Positions 7,904 to 14,820 of a DNA stretch of 24,066 nt are shown here, piece by piece. The notes below the pieces were generated by a model, which saw only the letters and a program-made list of their open reading frames with translations, did no database searches and was not told where the DNA came from. This stretch comes from Bacillota bacterium. GTDB lineage: Bacteria > Bacillota > Clostridia > Clostridiales > Clostridiaceae. The translations under genes and the position numbers were made by a program. Within the stretch, counting starts at the first letter, position 1, and the number at the start of each line of letters is the position of its first letter. The stretch spans positions 1-24,066 of the forward strand of contig JAFADP010000118.1 in NCBI GenBank assembly GCA_023424785.1, written 5' to 3'.

Positions 7904-9601
7904 ATGGATTATAAACCACTTCCAATAGGAATAGATAATTTTAAAAAATTAATAACTAGAGGCTATTATTTTATAGATAAAACATTATTAATAAAAGATT
8001 TATTAGATAATAAGGCAGATGTTAATTTATTTACTAGACCAAGAAGGTTTGGAAAAACCCTAAATATGAGTATGTTACAGTATTTCTTTGAAGATAGATA
8101 TAATGAAATAACAGGTGAAAAGGAAGAAAATTCATATCTTTTTGAAGGACTTAATATTATGACATCTGGAGAAAAATATACTTCACATATGGGAAAGTAC
8201 CCAGTAATAAATTTATCACTAAAATCTGCAAAGCAAGGTAGTAAAGAACTTGCTTTTAGATGTTTAAGAGAAGAAATTGCAAATGAATTTAGAAGACATG
8301 AACATATTCTTAATAAAGATATTTTAAAAGAAAGTGAAGATAGATATAGAAAAATAATGAATGAAGACGATGATATGTCTTTATATGCAACTTCTTTAAG
8401 ATTTTTAAGTAATTGTTTAGAAAAATATCATAATAAAAAAGTAATTATATTAATAGATGAATATGATGTACCACTTGAAAATGCTTTTTTTGAAGGTTTT
8501 TATGATGACATGATTAAATTTATAAGATCACTATTTGAGTCAGCATTAAAAACAAATTCATCCTTAGAATTTTCGGTTATTACCGGATGTTTAAGAATTT
8601 CAAAGGAAAGTATATTCACAGGATTAAATAACTTAGAAATAATATCTATTTTAAATAAATCTTATGAAGAGTATTTTGGATTTACAAATAAAGAAATTAA
8701 TAAAATTTGTAATGATTATGACTTAAATGACAAGTATGAAGAATTAAAAGATTGGTATAATGGATATATTTTTGGTGATGAAAATGTATATAATCCATGG
8801 AGTGTTGTAAGATATGTAAAGGATATGCGAATAAATGGTGAAGAATATCCTACATCATATTGGGCAAATACAAGTTCAAATAGTATAGTAAAGAGTCTTA
8901 TAGAAAGAGCAGACGATAAAACTAAAAATGAAATTGAAGCTCTTATAGAAGGAAAAACTATAGAAAAACCAATACATGAAGATATAACATATGATGAAGT
9001 GTATGATACTTTAGATAACCTTTGGAATTTTATGTTCTTTACTGGGTATTTCAAAAAAATATCTGAAAGAGTAGATAGAGAAGACAATAGATTTATTGAA
9101 CTAGCAATACCAAACAAAGAAGTAAAATATATATTTAGAACAAAAATATTAAAATGGTTTAATGAAAAAATAAAAACAGAAAACTTATCATATTTATATA
9201 CATCAATTTTAAATGGGGATATTAAGGTATTTCAAAAAGAAATAAACAGACTGCTAAGAAAAACAATAAGTTTTAATGATGCATATGAAAATTTTTATCA
9301 TGGTTTTATTGTTGGAATATTATCATATATGGATGGGTATATAGTAAAATCAAATAGAGAAACTGGTGATGGAAGAAGTGATATTTTTATTAAGCCTTTA
9401 TCAATTTTTGAAAAAGCAATAATAATTGAAATAAAAGTATGTAATAAACCAAAAGAAATTTTCACAAAATGTGATGAAGCATTAAAACAAATAGAAGATA
9501 AGCATTATGAAGATGAGCTTAATGAACAAGGATATGAAAATATAATAAAGTACGGCATGGCATTCTTTAGAAAAGATTGTTTGGTAAAAATTAAAGAATA
9601 A
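7904..9601 (+). CDS. AAA-ATPase-like protein with C-terminal PD-(D/E)XK nuclease domain (DUF1703 type)
   Basis: The 565-aa protein has the architecture PF09820 (AAA-ATPase-like) plus PF08011 (PDDEXK_9). The N-terminus PLPIGIDNFKKLI and FIDKT match this family. Its Walker A variant is RPRRFGKT (45-52, Lys51) and Walker B is VIILIDEYD with Asp185. The nuclease core is visible as GRSD (Asp493) followed by E509-I-K511, so both halves keep their catalytic residues. Such genes are often multicopy in Clostridium and Bacteroidetes genomes. Their function is unproven; mobile, defence and regulatory roles have been suggested. It sits alone between two terminators with AGGAGG 8 bases before the ATG. No partner gene points to a defence island. 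Confidence 0.85.
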   Translation: MDYKPLPIGIDNFKKLITRGYYFIDKTLLIKDLLDNKADVNLFTRPRRFGKTLNMSMLQYFFEDRYNEITGEKEENSYLFEGLNIMTSGEKYTSHMGKYPVINLSLKSAKQGSKELAFRCLREEIANEFRRHEHILNKDILKESEDRYRKIMNEDDDMSLYATSLRFLSNCLEKYHNKKVIILIDEYDVPLENAFFEGFYDDMIKFIRSLFESALKTNSSLEFSVITGCLRISKESIFTGLNNLEIISILNKSYEEYFGFTNKEINKICNDYDLNDKYEELKDWYNGYIFGDENVYNPWSVVRYVKDMRINGEEYPTSYWANTSSNSIVKSLIERADDKTKNEIEALIEGKTIEKPIHEDITYDEVYDTLDNLWNFMFFTGYFKKISERVDREDNRFIELAIPNKEVKYIFRTKILKWFNEKIKTENLSYLYTSILNGDIKVFQKEINRLLRKTISFNDAYENFYHGFIVGILSYMDGYIVKSNRETGDGRSDIFIKPLSIFEKAIIIEIKVCNKPKEIFTKCDEALKQIEDKHYEDELNEQGYENIIKYGMAFFRKDCLVKIKE

Positions 9602-9685
9602 TAAATTCTGAAAACTAAGAGAAATATAATTAAAATATTTAAATTTTATGGCTAAGAAATTTCTAAATTTTCAGGAAGGCAAGTA

Positions 9686-9718
9686 AAAACCTAGTAGATT
9701 ATAAATCTAGTAGGTTTT
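9686..9718 (+). terminator. Intrinsic terminator after the AAA/nuclease gene
   Basis: AAAACCTA/TAGGTTTT and TAGATT/AATCTA form a 14-bp stem with one G-G mismatch and an ATA loop. The flanks are nearly symmetrical, so it could also act on the minus strand. Confidence 0.75.
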
Positions 9719-9766
9719 AAATTTAAGTAAATTTTCAAAAAATTTATGCAATTAATATGGAAAGTA

Positions 9767-9798
9767 TGGTATAATTATCTTGCGAAAATCAATTGATT
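9767..9798 (+). promoter_or_regulatory. Extended -10 promoter plus palindromic operator-like site of the alcohol dehydrogenase gene
   Basis: TG-G-TATAAT (9767-9775) is an extended -10 element. A perfect 12-nt palindrome, AATCAATTGATT (9787-9798), starts about where transcription should begin, a position suitable for a repressor. It does not match the clostridial Rex consensus. The promoter call is good; the operator call is speculative. Confidence 0.6.
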
Positions 9799-9840
9799 AT
9801 AATATTTAAGAAATTGTAATTACGAAGGGGGTTGCTTATA

Positions 9841-11007
9841 ATGGCAAGATTCACATTACCAAGAGACTTATATCATGGGAAAGGCTCTTTAAGTGAATTG
9901 AAAAATATTAAAGGTAAGAAGGCATTTATAGTAGTTGGTGGAGGATCTATGAAAAAGTTTGGATTCCTTCAAAAAGTAGAAGACTACTTAAAAGAAGCAG
10001 GACTTGAAACATATGTATTTGAAGGTGTAGAACCAGACCCATCAGTAGAAACTGTTATGAAGGGTGCTGAAGAAATGAGAAAGTTTAATCCAGATTGGAT
10101 TGTAGCTATGGGAGGGGGTTCTCCAATAGATGCAGCTAAGGCTATGTGGATTTTTTATGAGTATCCTGACTTTACTTTTGAAAAGGCAATTATTCCATTT
10201 GGAATTCCAGACCTTAGACAAAAAGCAAAGTTTATAGCTATTCCATCAACAAGTGGAACAGCAACAGAGGTTACAGCATTTTCTGTAATAACAGATTACA
10301 AAGCTAAAATTAAGTATCCTTTAGCAGACTTTAATTTAACACCAGATATAGCTATAGTAGATTCAGACTTAGCTCAAACAATGCCAAAGACATTAATAGC
10401 ACATACTGGAATGGATGCTTTAACTCATGCTATAGAAGCATATACAGCATCATTAAGATCTAATTTTTCAGATCCACTTGCAATGAAGGCAATAGAAATG
10501 ATAAAAGAAAATATTGTTAAGTCATTTAATGGAGATGAAGAAGCAAGAGCTGAAATGCATGATGCTCAATGTTTAGCAGGTATGGCATTTAGTAACGCAC
10601 TACTTGGAATTGTTCACTCAATGGCACATAAAGTAGGAGCTGTATTCCATATTCCACATGGTTGTGCAAACGCAATTTTCTTACCATTTGTAATTCAATA
10701 CAATAGAAAAGAATGTGAAGGAAGATATGCAGATATTGCTAGAATGTTAAAGCTTGAAGGGAATAATGATAAGGAACTAACAGATTCCTTAATTAATATG
10801 ATTAATGATTTAAATACAAAGCTAGAAATTCCACATACTATGAAAGAGTATGGTGTAGATGAAAGTGAATTTAAAGCACAAGTTAAGTTTATAGCTCACA
10901 ATGCAGTTTTAGATGCATGTACAGGTTCAAATCCAAGAACAATAGATGATGAAACTATGGAAAAATTATATACTTGTACTTACTATGGAACTAAAGTAGA
11001 TTTTTAA
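9841..11007 (+). CDS. Iron-containing alcohol dehydrogenase (butanol dehydrogenase-like)
   Basis: The 388-aa group III alcohol dehydrogenase would interconvert aldehydes and alcohols with NAD(P)H in the cytosol. GGGSPIDAAKAM (near residue 95) is the nucleotide-binding motif. By alignment with FucO, the Fe2+ ligands are Asp192 and His196 in MDALTHAIEAY, His259 in HSMAHKVGA and His273 in IPHGCANA. The first strand-helix region and the GGGS motif resemble clostridial NADPH-dependent butanol dehydrogenases and the C-terminal half of AdhE. Substrate and cofactor preference cannot be fixed from sequence. I prefer the ATG at 9841 over a TTG at 9832, because GGGGG (9827-9831) is correctly spaced for the ATG and directly abuts the TTG. 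The gene is monocistronic. Confidence 0.9.
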   Translation: MARFTLPRDLYHGKGSLSELKNIKGKKAFIVVGGGSMKKFGFLQKVEDYLKEAGLETYVFEGVEPDPSVETVMKGAEEMRKFNPDWIVAMGGGSPIDAAKAMWIFYEYPDFTFEKAIIPFGIPDLRQKAKFIAIPSTSGTATEVTAFSVITDYKAKIKYPLADFNLTPDIAIVDSDLAQTMPKTLIAHTGMDALTHAIEAYTASLRSNFSDPLAMKAIEMIKENIVKSFNGDEEARAEMHDAQCLAGMAFSNALLGIVHSMAHKVGAVFHIPHGCANAIFLPFVIQYNRKECEGRYADIARMLKLEGNNDKELTDSLINMINDLNTKLEIPHTMKEYGVDESEFKAQVKFIAHNAVLDACTGSNPRTIDDETMEKLYTCTYYGTKVDF

Positions 11008-11034
11008 TAATATAAAATTATATTAAATAAGAAA

Positions 11035-11079
11035 AGACTATCCCATAAATTATTTGAAAATTAGTTTTGGGATAGCTTT
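11035..11079 (+). terminator. Intrinsic terminator after the alcohol dehydrogenase gene
   Basis: CTATCCCA (11038-11045) pairs with TGGGATAG (11068-11075). A T-rich tail follows. It also faces the convergent gene ending at 11093. Confidence 0.75.
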
Positions 11080-11092
11080 ATTTTATAGAAAA

Positions 11093-11551
11093 TTAATAAT
11101 ATTTTTTCTTAATTTCATAGGTATAACCATAATTGATAATTACAACTTGTCCATTAATTATACCCCAGCTACTTTCTCTGGTTAAATCATTTAATATCAA
11201 ATCATATTTATTTTTAAGTTCTCTTATTTGAGGTAAACTAAAAAATTTAAATTTATTTGATACATTAAAGTAATTACATACATCCATAATACTATTAATT
11301 TTACGAGCTTTACGCATTATTATAAAATTATAATTGGAAGAGGCTTGTACAACTTTTGCAAATAAATGACTTCTATCATAATTTGAAATTATATATTCTA
11401 CTTTGTTTTGTTCAATTCCAGCCATATTTTTTGCTATTTTAACTACATATCCGTTATTTAAGTCAAATACTTTTCTACTAGACCCCTCACCTATATATTT
11501 ATATTTTCCTTGTCTTATATTGCTAATAATTTCATTATAAGAAATAGACAT
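11093..11551 (-). CDS. Small protein-kinase-like protein, probable pseudokinase
   Basis: The 152-aa protein resembles a trimmed kinase fold. GEGSSRKVF (21-29) looks like the glycine-rich loop, VVKIAK holds the candidate ATP-binding Lys38, and Glu52 in NKVEY could be its helix-C partner. The C-terminal VVIINYGYT occupies the place of the usual IDFG/IDYG magnesium motif but has Asn140 instead of Asp. There is no recognisable HRD catalytic loop, although LNDLTRESSWGIING lies where one would be expected. Similar short proteins occur in Firmicutes and their phages, from memory, without known function. It is too short for a complete kinase. GAGGG sits 7 bases before the ATG. It is monocistronic and convergent with the alcohol dehydrogenase gene. 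Confidence 0.65.
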   Translation of the reverse strand: MSISYNEIISNIRQGKYKYIGEGSSRKVFDLNNGYVVKIAKNMAGIEQNKVEYIISNYDRSHLFAKVVQASSNYNFIIMRKARKINSIMDVCNYFNVSNKFKFFSLPQIRELKNKYDLILNDLTRESSWGIINGQVVIINYGYTYEIKKKYY

Positions 11552-11573
11552 GTTTATCCCTCGCTTTTGTATA

Positions 11574-11632
11574 ATCTATATAAAAATAGATGTTACTATT
11601 TTATATAGATAGTATATTTTATTATCTATATA
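11574..11632. repeat. Triple ATCTATATA-type inverted repeat cluster in a divergent intergenic region
   Basis: ATCTATATA occurs at 11574-11582 and 11624-11632, and its reverse complement at 11602-11610. Adjacent copies form a 12-bp inverted pair (11574-11585/11599-11610) and a 10-bp pair (11602-11611/11623-11632), so two hairpins would compete for the middle copy. The cluster lies 23-81 bp upstream of the kinase-like gene, overlapping its probable promoter. It may be a cluster of operators. The sequence is so AT-rich that chance must be considered. Apart from this and the -10 at 11790, nothing else is evident between 11552 and 11824. Confidence 0.5.
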
Positions 11633-11768
11633 CTAAATTTGTTCATAAATATTTTTACAATAGTTATTACTTATATGTATTAAATTATTAATTTATTGGT
11701 AATTTATATAAAATAAGTATAATATTTTAATAAATATTCACAAAATGGAAAATGGTTACTTGTGATTT

Positions 11769-11795
11769 CTGACAAATAATGTTAAAATTTATAAT
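11769..11795 (+). promoter_or_regulatory. Probable sigma-A promoter of the CBM21 gene
   Basis: CTGACA (11769-11774) and TATAAT (11790-11795) are 15 bases apart, slightly short of optimal. AGAGGTG follows at 11812-11818 for translation. Confidence 0.5.
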
Positions 11796-11824
11796 AATGG
11801 ATTTATCAAAGAGAGGTGTTCATA

Positions 11825-12853
11825 ATGAATAAAAGGCAAGTTAAAAAAAGAGTAAAAGTACAAGAACGTTCAAGAGAAATAAATACTAATACTAAAATAG
11901 TAGACAATGAAGGACTTAAGGAAATTGCAGTTACTACAGTTGAGTCAAGTATACAAGAAGAAAATGTAAACACAAAAAAAAGTAATAAAGTTACAAAAGA
12001 TACCTCAAAAAAAACTGTTAAAGTTGAAGAAAAGGTAGATAACGTTATAGAGCCTAAGAAAGAAGATGTTAAAAAAGTAGTAGCAAAAAAAGTTGAACAA
12101 GTTGTTGAGAAGGAAGTAGTTGAACCTAAATTACCATTATCAAATAATGAAGATAACATAAAAGAAGAGCTTATTAATAAGGTTGAGGAAAAAGTAGAAG
12201 ATGGAGTAAAAGAAGTTGCTGTAGAAGAGACCGTAAAAGAGGAAGCAGCAGAAGAAGTTAAGGATGTACCAGAAGTAGAAGAGAAAGTAAAGGAAGAAGT
12301 TAAGGATATACCAGAAGTAGAAGAAGTAAAGGAAGAGGTTAAAGACATGCCAGAAGTGGAAGAAGTAAAAGAAGAGGTTAAAGAGATGCCAGAAGTGGAA
12401 GAAGTAAAAGAAGAAGTTGCTGAAAAGGAAATCGAAGAAGAAGTAGTAGAGGAACCAATAGAAGAATATAATATACCAGAGGTTATAATAGAAGAACCTT
12501 CAGTGAAGGATATTTCACCTGAAGAATATCTTTCTATAATTAAAGATAAAGCAATAAAATTATTTACTGTTAAAAAGGCAGGATATACTTCATATGAAGT
12601 TAAAGCTTTATTAAAGAATTTTAGTTACTTTAAAACAGTTAAGATTAAATTTACAACTGATAATTGGAAAACATATAGAGAATCTGATTTACACTATATG
12701 TCTAATGAAGCTGATAGACTTGAAATGTGGGGAAATGTTATTGATATAAATTCTTATACACCAAAAAATGCAGAATTTGTACTTTACTATGGTGTAAATG
12801 GAGTAGAGTATTGGGATAATAACGAGAAAAATAATTATAGATTTACTAAGTAG
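11825..12853 (+). CDS. Glycogen-binding-type CBM21 domain protein with acidic repeat region
   Basis: The 342-aa protein starts with a basic stretch (MNKRQVKKRVKV). A long Lys/Glu/Val-rich, probably disordered or coiled-coil region of about 230 residues follows. It contains near-perfect 13-residue repeats of the type VKDxPEVEEVKEE at residues 145-197. The C-terminal 100 residues (about 245-341) match CBM21 (PF03370), the domain that anchors protein phosphatase 1 regulatory subunits to glycogen. TTDNWKTY and FVLYYGVNGVEYWDNNEKNNYRF are its hallmarks. There is no signal peptide or catalytic domain, so an intracellular scaffold on glycogen-like polymer is the most natural inference. No glycogen genes are adjacent. 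ATG 11825 fits AGAGGTG better than GTG 11816, which lies inside that Shine-Dalgarno. The gene is monocistronic. Confidence 0.75.
   Translation: MNKRQVKKRVKVQERSREINTNTKIVDNEGLKEIAVTTVESSIQEENVNTKKSNKVTKDTSKKTVKVEEKVDNVIEPKKEDVKKVVAKKVEQVVEKEVVEPKLPLSNNEDNIKEELINKVEEKVEDGVKEVAVEETVKEEAAEEVKDVPEVEEKVKEEVKDIPEVEEVKEEVKDMPEVEEVKEEVKEMPEVEEVKEEVAEKEIEEEVVEEPIEEYNIPEVIIEEPSVKDISPEEYLSIIKDKAIKLFTVKKAGYTSYEVKALLKNFSYFKTVKIKFTTDNWKTYRESDLHYMSNEADRLEMWGNVIDINSYTPKNAEFVLYYGVNGVEYWDNNEKNNYRFTK
12257..12415 (+). repeat. 39-bp tandem repeats inside the CBM21 gene
   Basis: Four units are present: 12257-12298 (42 bp, with one extra codon), 12299-12337, 12338-12376 and 12377-12415. They encode VKDVPEVEEKVKEE, VKDIPEVEEVKEE, VKDMPEVEEVKEE and VKEMPEVEEVKEE. 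Units 3 and 4 differ mainly at one codon, indicating recent duplication and a likely length-variable locus. Confidence 0.9.
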
Positions 12854-12896
12854 TATTATTTAGCAAGTTTAATTTATATTATATTAGCTTACTAGT

Positions 12897-12927
12897 AAAA
12901 GGGATTTCTATTTTAGAAATCCCTTTT
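12897..12927 (+). terminator. Intrinsic terminator of the CBM21 gene
   Basis: A perfect 14-bp stem (12897-12910 with 12914-12927) and a TTT loop end in TTTT. The symmetrical A and T tracts would also allow minus-strand termination. Confidence 0.85.
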
Positions 12928-13165
12928 AAATTTCATTAGGGGCAACGGCTATAAGAGTTGAAGAAAAAGTATTAAAGGTAATGTAAGAAAAAATCACCTC
13001 CGTAGTTATTAACTATAGGGGTGATTTTTTTGTATTAGGTTAACTTAGTGTTTGTAAAGTGAAGTGAAGTGAAAGGCTATGATTTCATTTTATTTAAATT
13101 CTTATGCATAAAATCTCAATAAAAAGGAAAAATAAAAGATGTAATATTTTATAGGAGGAATAAAG
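12928..13165. other. Non-coding stretch between the CBM21 gene and reverse rubrerythrin
   Basis: Together with the terminator before it, this forms a 312-bp gap without a normal gene. It holds a short open frame ending at 12987 (ISLGATAIRVEEKVLKVM, preceded directly by a stop), an orphan terminator at 12988-13031, a triple GTGAA near 13061, and the palindrome TTATGCATAA at 13102-13111. The rubrerythrin promoter must lie in the last 130 bases, but no convincing -35/-10 pair is visible. Confidence 0.6.
12988..13031 (+). terminator. Orphan intrinsic terminator
   Basis: AAAAAATCACCTC pairs with GGGGTGATTTTTT, with an inner TAGTT/AACTA stem and an ATT loop. It is a strong hairpin with a T7 tail. 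It lies 60 bp downstream of another complete terminator, with no full gene in between. Confidence 0.8.
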
Positions 13166-13711
13166 ATGAAAAAATTTGTATGTGTAATTTGTGGTTATAT
13201 ACATGAGGGAAATGAACCGCCAGAAATCTGTCCAGTATGTAAAGCAGATAAATCTAAATTTGAAGAAATGAAAGAAGAATTACAATGGGCTGATGAACAT
13301 AGAATTGGTGTAGGAAAAGATTTAGCACCAGAAATAATTGATGATTTAAGAGCCAATTTTATGGGTGAATGTACAGAAGTAGGTATGTATCTTGCTATGT
13401 CAAGACAGGCAGATAGAGAAGGATATCCAGAAGTTGCAGAAGCTTATAAAAGAATTGCTTGGGAAGAAGCAGAACATGCAGCAAAATTTGCAGAAATTTT
13501 AGGTGAAGTAGTTGTGGCAGATACTAAAGCTAATCTTCAAGCTAGGGTAGAAGCAGAATATGGTGCATGTCAAGGAAAGAAAAAATTAGCAACAACTGCA
13601 AAACAACAAAACTTAGATGCTATTCATGATACAGTTCATGAAATGTGTAAAGATGAGGCACGTCATGGAAGAGCATTTAAAGGTCTTTTAGATAGATATT
13701 TTAATAAATAG
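13166..13711 (+). CDS. Reverse rubrerythrin (N-terminal rubredoxin, C-terminal diiron domain)
   Basis: In this 181-aa cytosolic peroxide-scavenging protein the domain order is the reverse of classical rubrerythrin. The rubredoxin-like iron site comes first, with Cys6, Cys9, Cys22 and Cys25 (CVICG and CPVC). The four-helix ferritin-like domain follows (about 45-180). Its ExxH and Glu ligands lie in FMGECTEVGMY, WEEAEHAAKFAEI, RVEAEYGAC and CKDEARHGRAF. In clostridia, reverse rubrerythrins receive electrons from NADH:rubredoxin oxidoreductase to reduce H2O2, and they are PerR-controlled in C. acetobutylicum. No clear PerR box is visible here. AGGAGG (near 13154) precedes the ATG by about 8 bases. 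The next gene starts 12 bases after the stop, so the two form an operon. Confidence 0.92.
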   Translation: MKKFVCVICGYIHEGNEPPEICPVCKADKSKFEEMKEELQWADEHRIGVGKDLAPEIIDDLRANFMGECTEVGMYLAMSRQADREGYPEVAEAYKRIAWEEAEHAAKFAEILGEVVVADTKANLQARVEAEYGACQGKKKLATTAKQQNLDAIHDTVHEMCKDEARHGRAFKGLLDRYFNK

Positions 13712-13723
13712 GAGGAGATAAAA

Positions 13724-14044
13724 ATGACAGTTGTAAATTGTAAGGTGGAAGAATGTTCACATAATGAAGGTGGATGTTGTTATGCAGATAGAGTTAATAT
13801 AGGAGGAAAATCTGCTGCAAATGATGAACAAACTTGTTGTGGATCTTATTTAAACTCTCTTTTATATGGAAACTTAACTAATTGTGCAACAACAAAAAGT
13901 GGTAAATGTGATTGTTTAGTATGTTATGTTAAGAGCTGTCAACATAATGAAAATTCTTTATGTAACTTAGCTGATATAGAAGTTGGCGGACAAAATGCAT
14001 CAATATATACTGAAACAAGATGTAATAGTTTTGAGTGTAAATAA
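13724..14044 (+). CDS. Cys-rich protein with two DUF1540 domains
   Basis: The 106-aa protein contains two copies of the DUF1540 pattern. The first (about 5-40) has C6, C11, C18/19 and a closing CC; the second (about 66-105) has C-x4-C, C and CNSFEC. Each unit has spaced cysteines plus the SHN/QHN histidine, suggesting a small metal-binding or redox-sensing module, though the family has no established function. It has no signal peptide. Cotranscription with reverse rubrerythrin (12-base gap, AGGAGG before the ATG) suggests a role in oxidative stress or metal handling, which is inference. No terminator is evident before the downstream promoter. Confidence 0.8.
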   Translation: MTVVNCKVEECSHNEGGCCYADRVNIGGKSAANDEQTCCGSYLNSLLYGNLTNCATTKSGKCDCLVCYVKSCQHNENSLCNLADIEVGGQNASIYTETRCNSFECK

Positions 14045-14061
14045 TAAATAGAAAATAATTA

Positions 14062-14090
14062 TGTTATAATTATCCTTATTATGTATAAGG
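14062..14090 (+). promoter_or_regulatory. Extended -10 promoter and Shine-Dalgarno-covering hairpin upstream of the AAG gene
   Basis: TG-T-TATAAT (14062-14070) is an extended -10 element. Just downstream, CCTTAT (14074-14079) can pair with ATAAGG (14085-14090), which includes part of the weak AAGGGA ribosome binding site. The 5' end of the mRNA would fall inside or next to this hairpin, so its effect is uncertain. Confidence 0.55.
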
Positions 14091-14099
14091 GAAATAAAA

Positions 14100-14759
14100 A
14101 TGAAGATACTAAAAGAAAAATTTTATGCTAGAGATACTATAACTGTAGCAAAGGAGCTACTTGGAAAATACTTAATACATGAAATAAATGGAATATACGT
14201 TGGTGGCAAAATAGTAGAAACGGAGGCTTACTGTGGTATAACGGATAAAGCAGCTCATGTCTATGGAGGGAAAAAAACTCCAAGAGTTATGCCTATGTAT
14301 GGTCCAGCTGGAAACACGTATATTTATAGTATTTATGGAATGTATTATTGTTTAAATGCTATTACTGAAAAAGAGGGAATTCCTCAAGGTGTACTTATTC
14401 GAGCAATAGAACCTTTAATAGGTTTAGATTATATGTCCAAAAGAAGATATAAAAAGAATTATAATGAGCTTAAAAAAAGAGAAATACTAAACTTAACATC
14501 AGGGCCATCTAAATTATGTTTAGCCTTAAATTTAGATAAAACCCAAAATGATAAGTTACTTTGGGATAATGAATTATTTATAGTAGAAAAAGATAATGAG
14601 TTAGAAAAATTATTAGAAGTAAAAGAAGATTTAACTGGATTAATTGTATCAAGCAAAAGAATTGGTATAGATTATGCGGAAGAAGCAAGAGATTATTTAT
14701 ATAGATTTTATTATAAAGATAGTCCTTATGTATCAGTAAAAGATAAAGAAAAAAAGTAA
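14100..14759 (+). CDS. 3-methyladenine DNA glycosylase (AAG/MPG family)
   Basis: The 219-aa base-excision enzyme should remove alkylated purines from DNA. Family signatures are visible in order: FYARDTITVAKELLGKYL (8-25), the active-site region KIVETEAYCG with its catalytic Glu near residue 42, KAAHVYGGKKTPR, MYGPAGNTYIYSIYGMYYCLN, and LTSGPSKLCLALNL. Length and motif order match full-length bacterial AAG proteins. The monofunctional glycosylase leaves an abasic site that ExoA, encoded about 6 kb downstream, could cut. It has its own promoter and a weak ribosome binding site (AAGGGA) that may be partly masked by an mRNA hairpin. Confidence 0.9.
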   Translation: MKILKEKFYARDTITVAKELLGKYLIHEINGIYVGGKIVETEAYCGITDKAAHVYGGKKTPRVMPMYGPAGNTYIYSIYGMYYCLNAITEKEGIPQGVLIRAIEPLIGLDYMSKRRYKKNYNELKKREILNLTSGPSKLCLALNLDKTQNDKLLWDNELFIVEKDNELEKLLEVKEDLTGLIVSSKRIGIDYAEEARDYLYRFYYKDSPYVSVKDKEKK

Positions 14760-14820
14760 TATTTCACAATTAAATCTAGTAATCATATTATGAAACACTA
14801 AACTTTAAGAAGGTGGTTTT

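Noticed and set aside
8716..9117. 133-aa minus-strand frame inside the AAA/nuclease gene
   Set aside because: It lies wholly within a gene with recognised motifs on the other strand and has low-complexity Ser/Leu composition.
9832..9840. Upstream TTG start for the alcohol dehydrogenase
   Set aside because: It abuts the GGGGG ribosome binding site, which is correctly spaced for ATG 9841; family members also begin near MARFTLP.
11806..12348. 180-aa Ser/Thr-rich minus-strand reading frame
   Set aside because: It is the antisense shadow of the acidic Lys/Glu/Val repeat region of the CBM21 gene; its composition follows from the repeats and it has no independent start signals.
13061..13075. GTGAA triplet repeat as CRISPR-like or regulatory repeat
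   Set aside because: It is only three short head-to-tail copies without spacers; it is likely a simple-sequence tract.
13102..13111. PerR box upstream of reverse rubrerythrin
   Set aside because: TTATGCATAA is palindromic but too short and does not match the PerR consensus TTATAATNATTATAA well enough.
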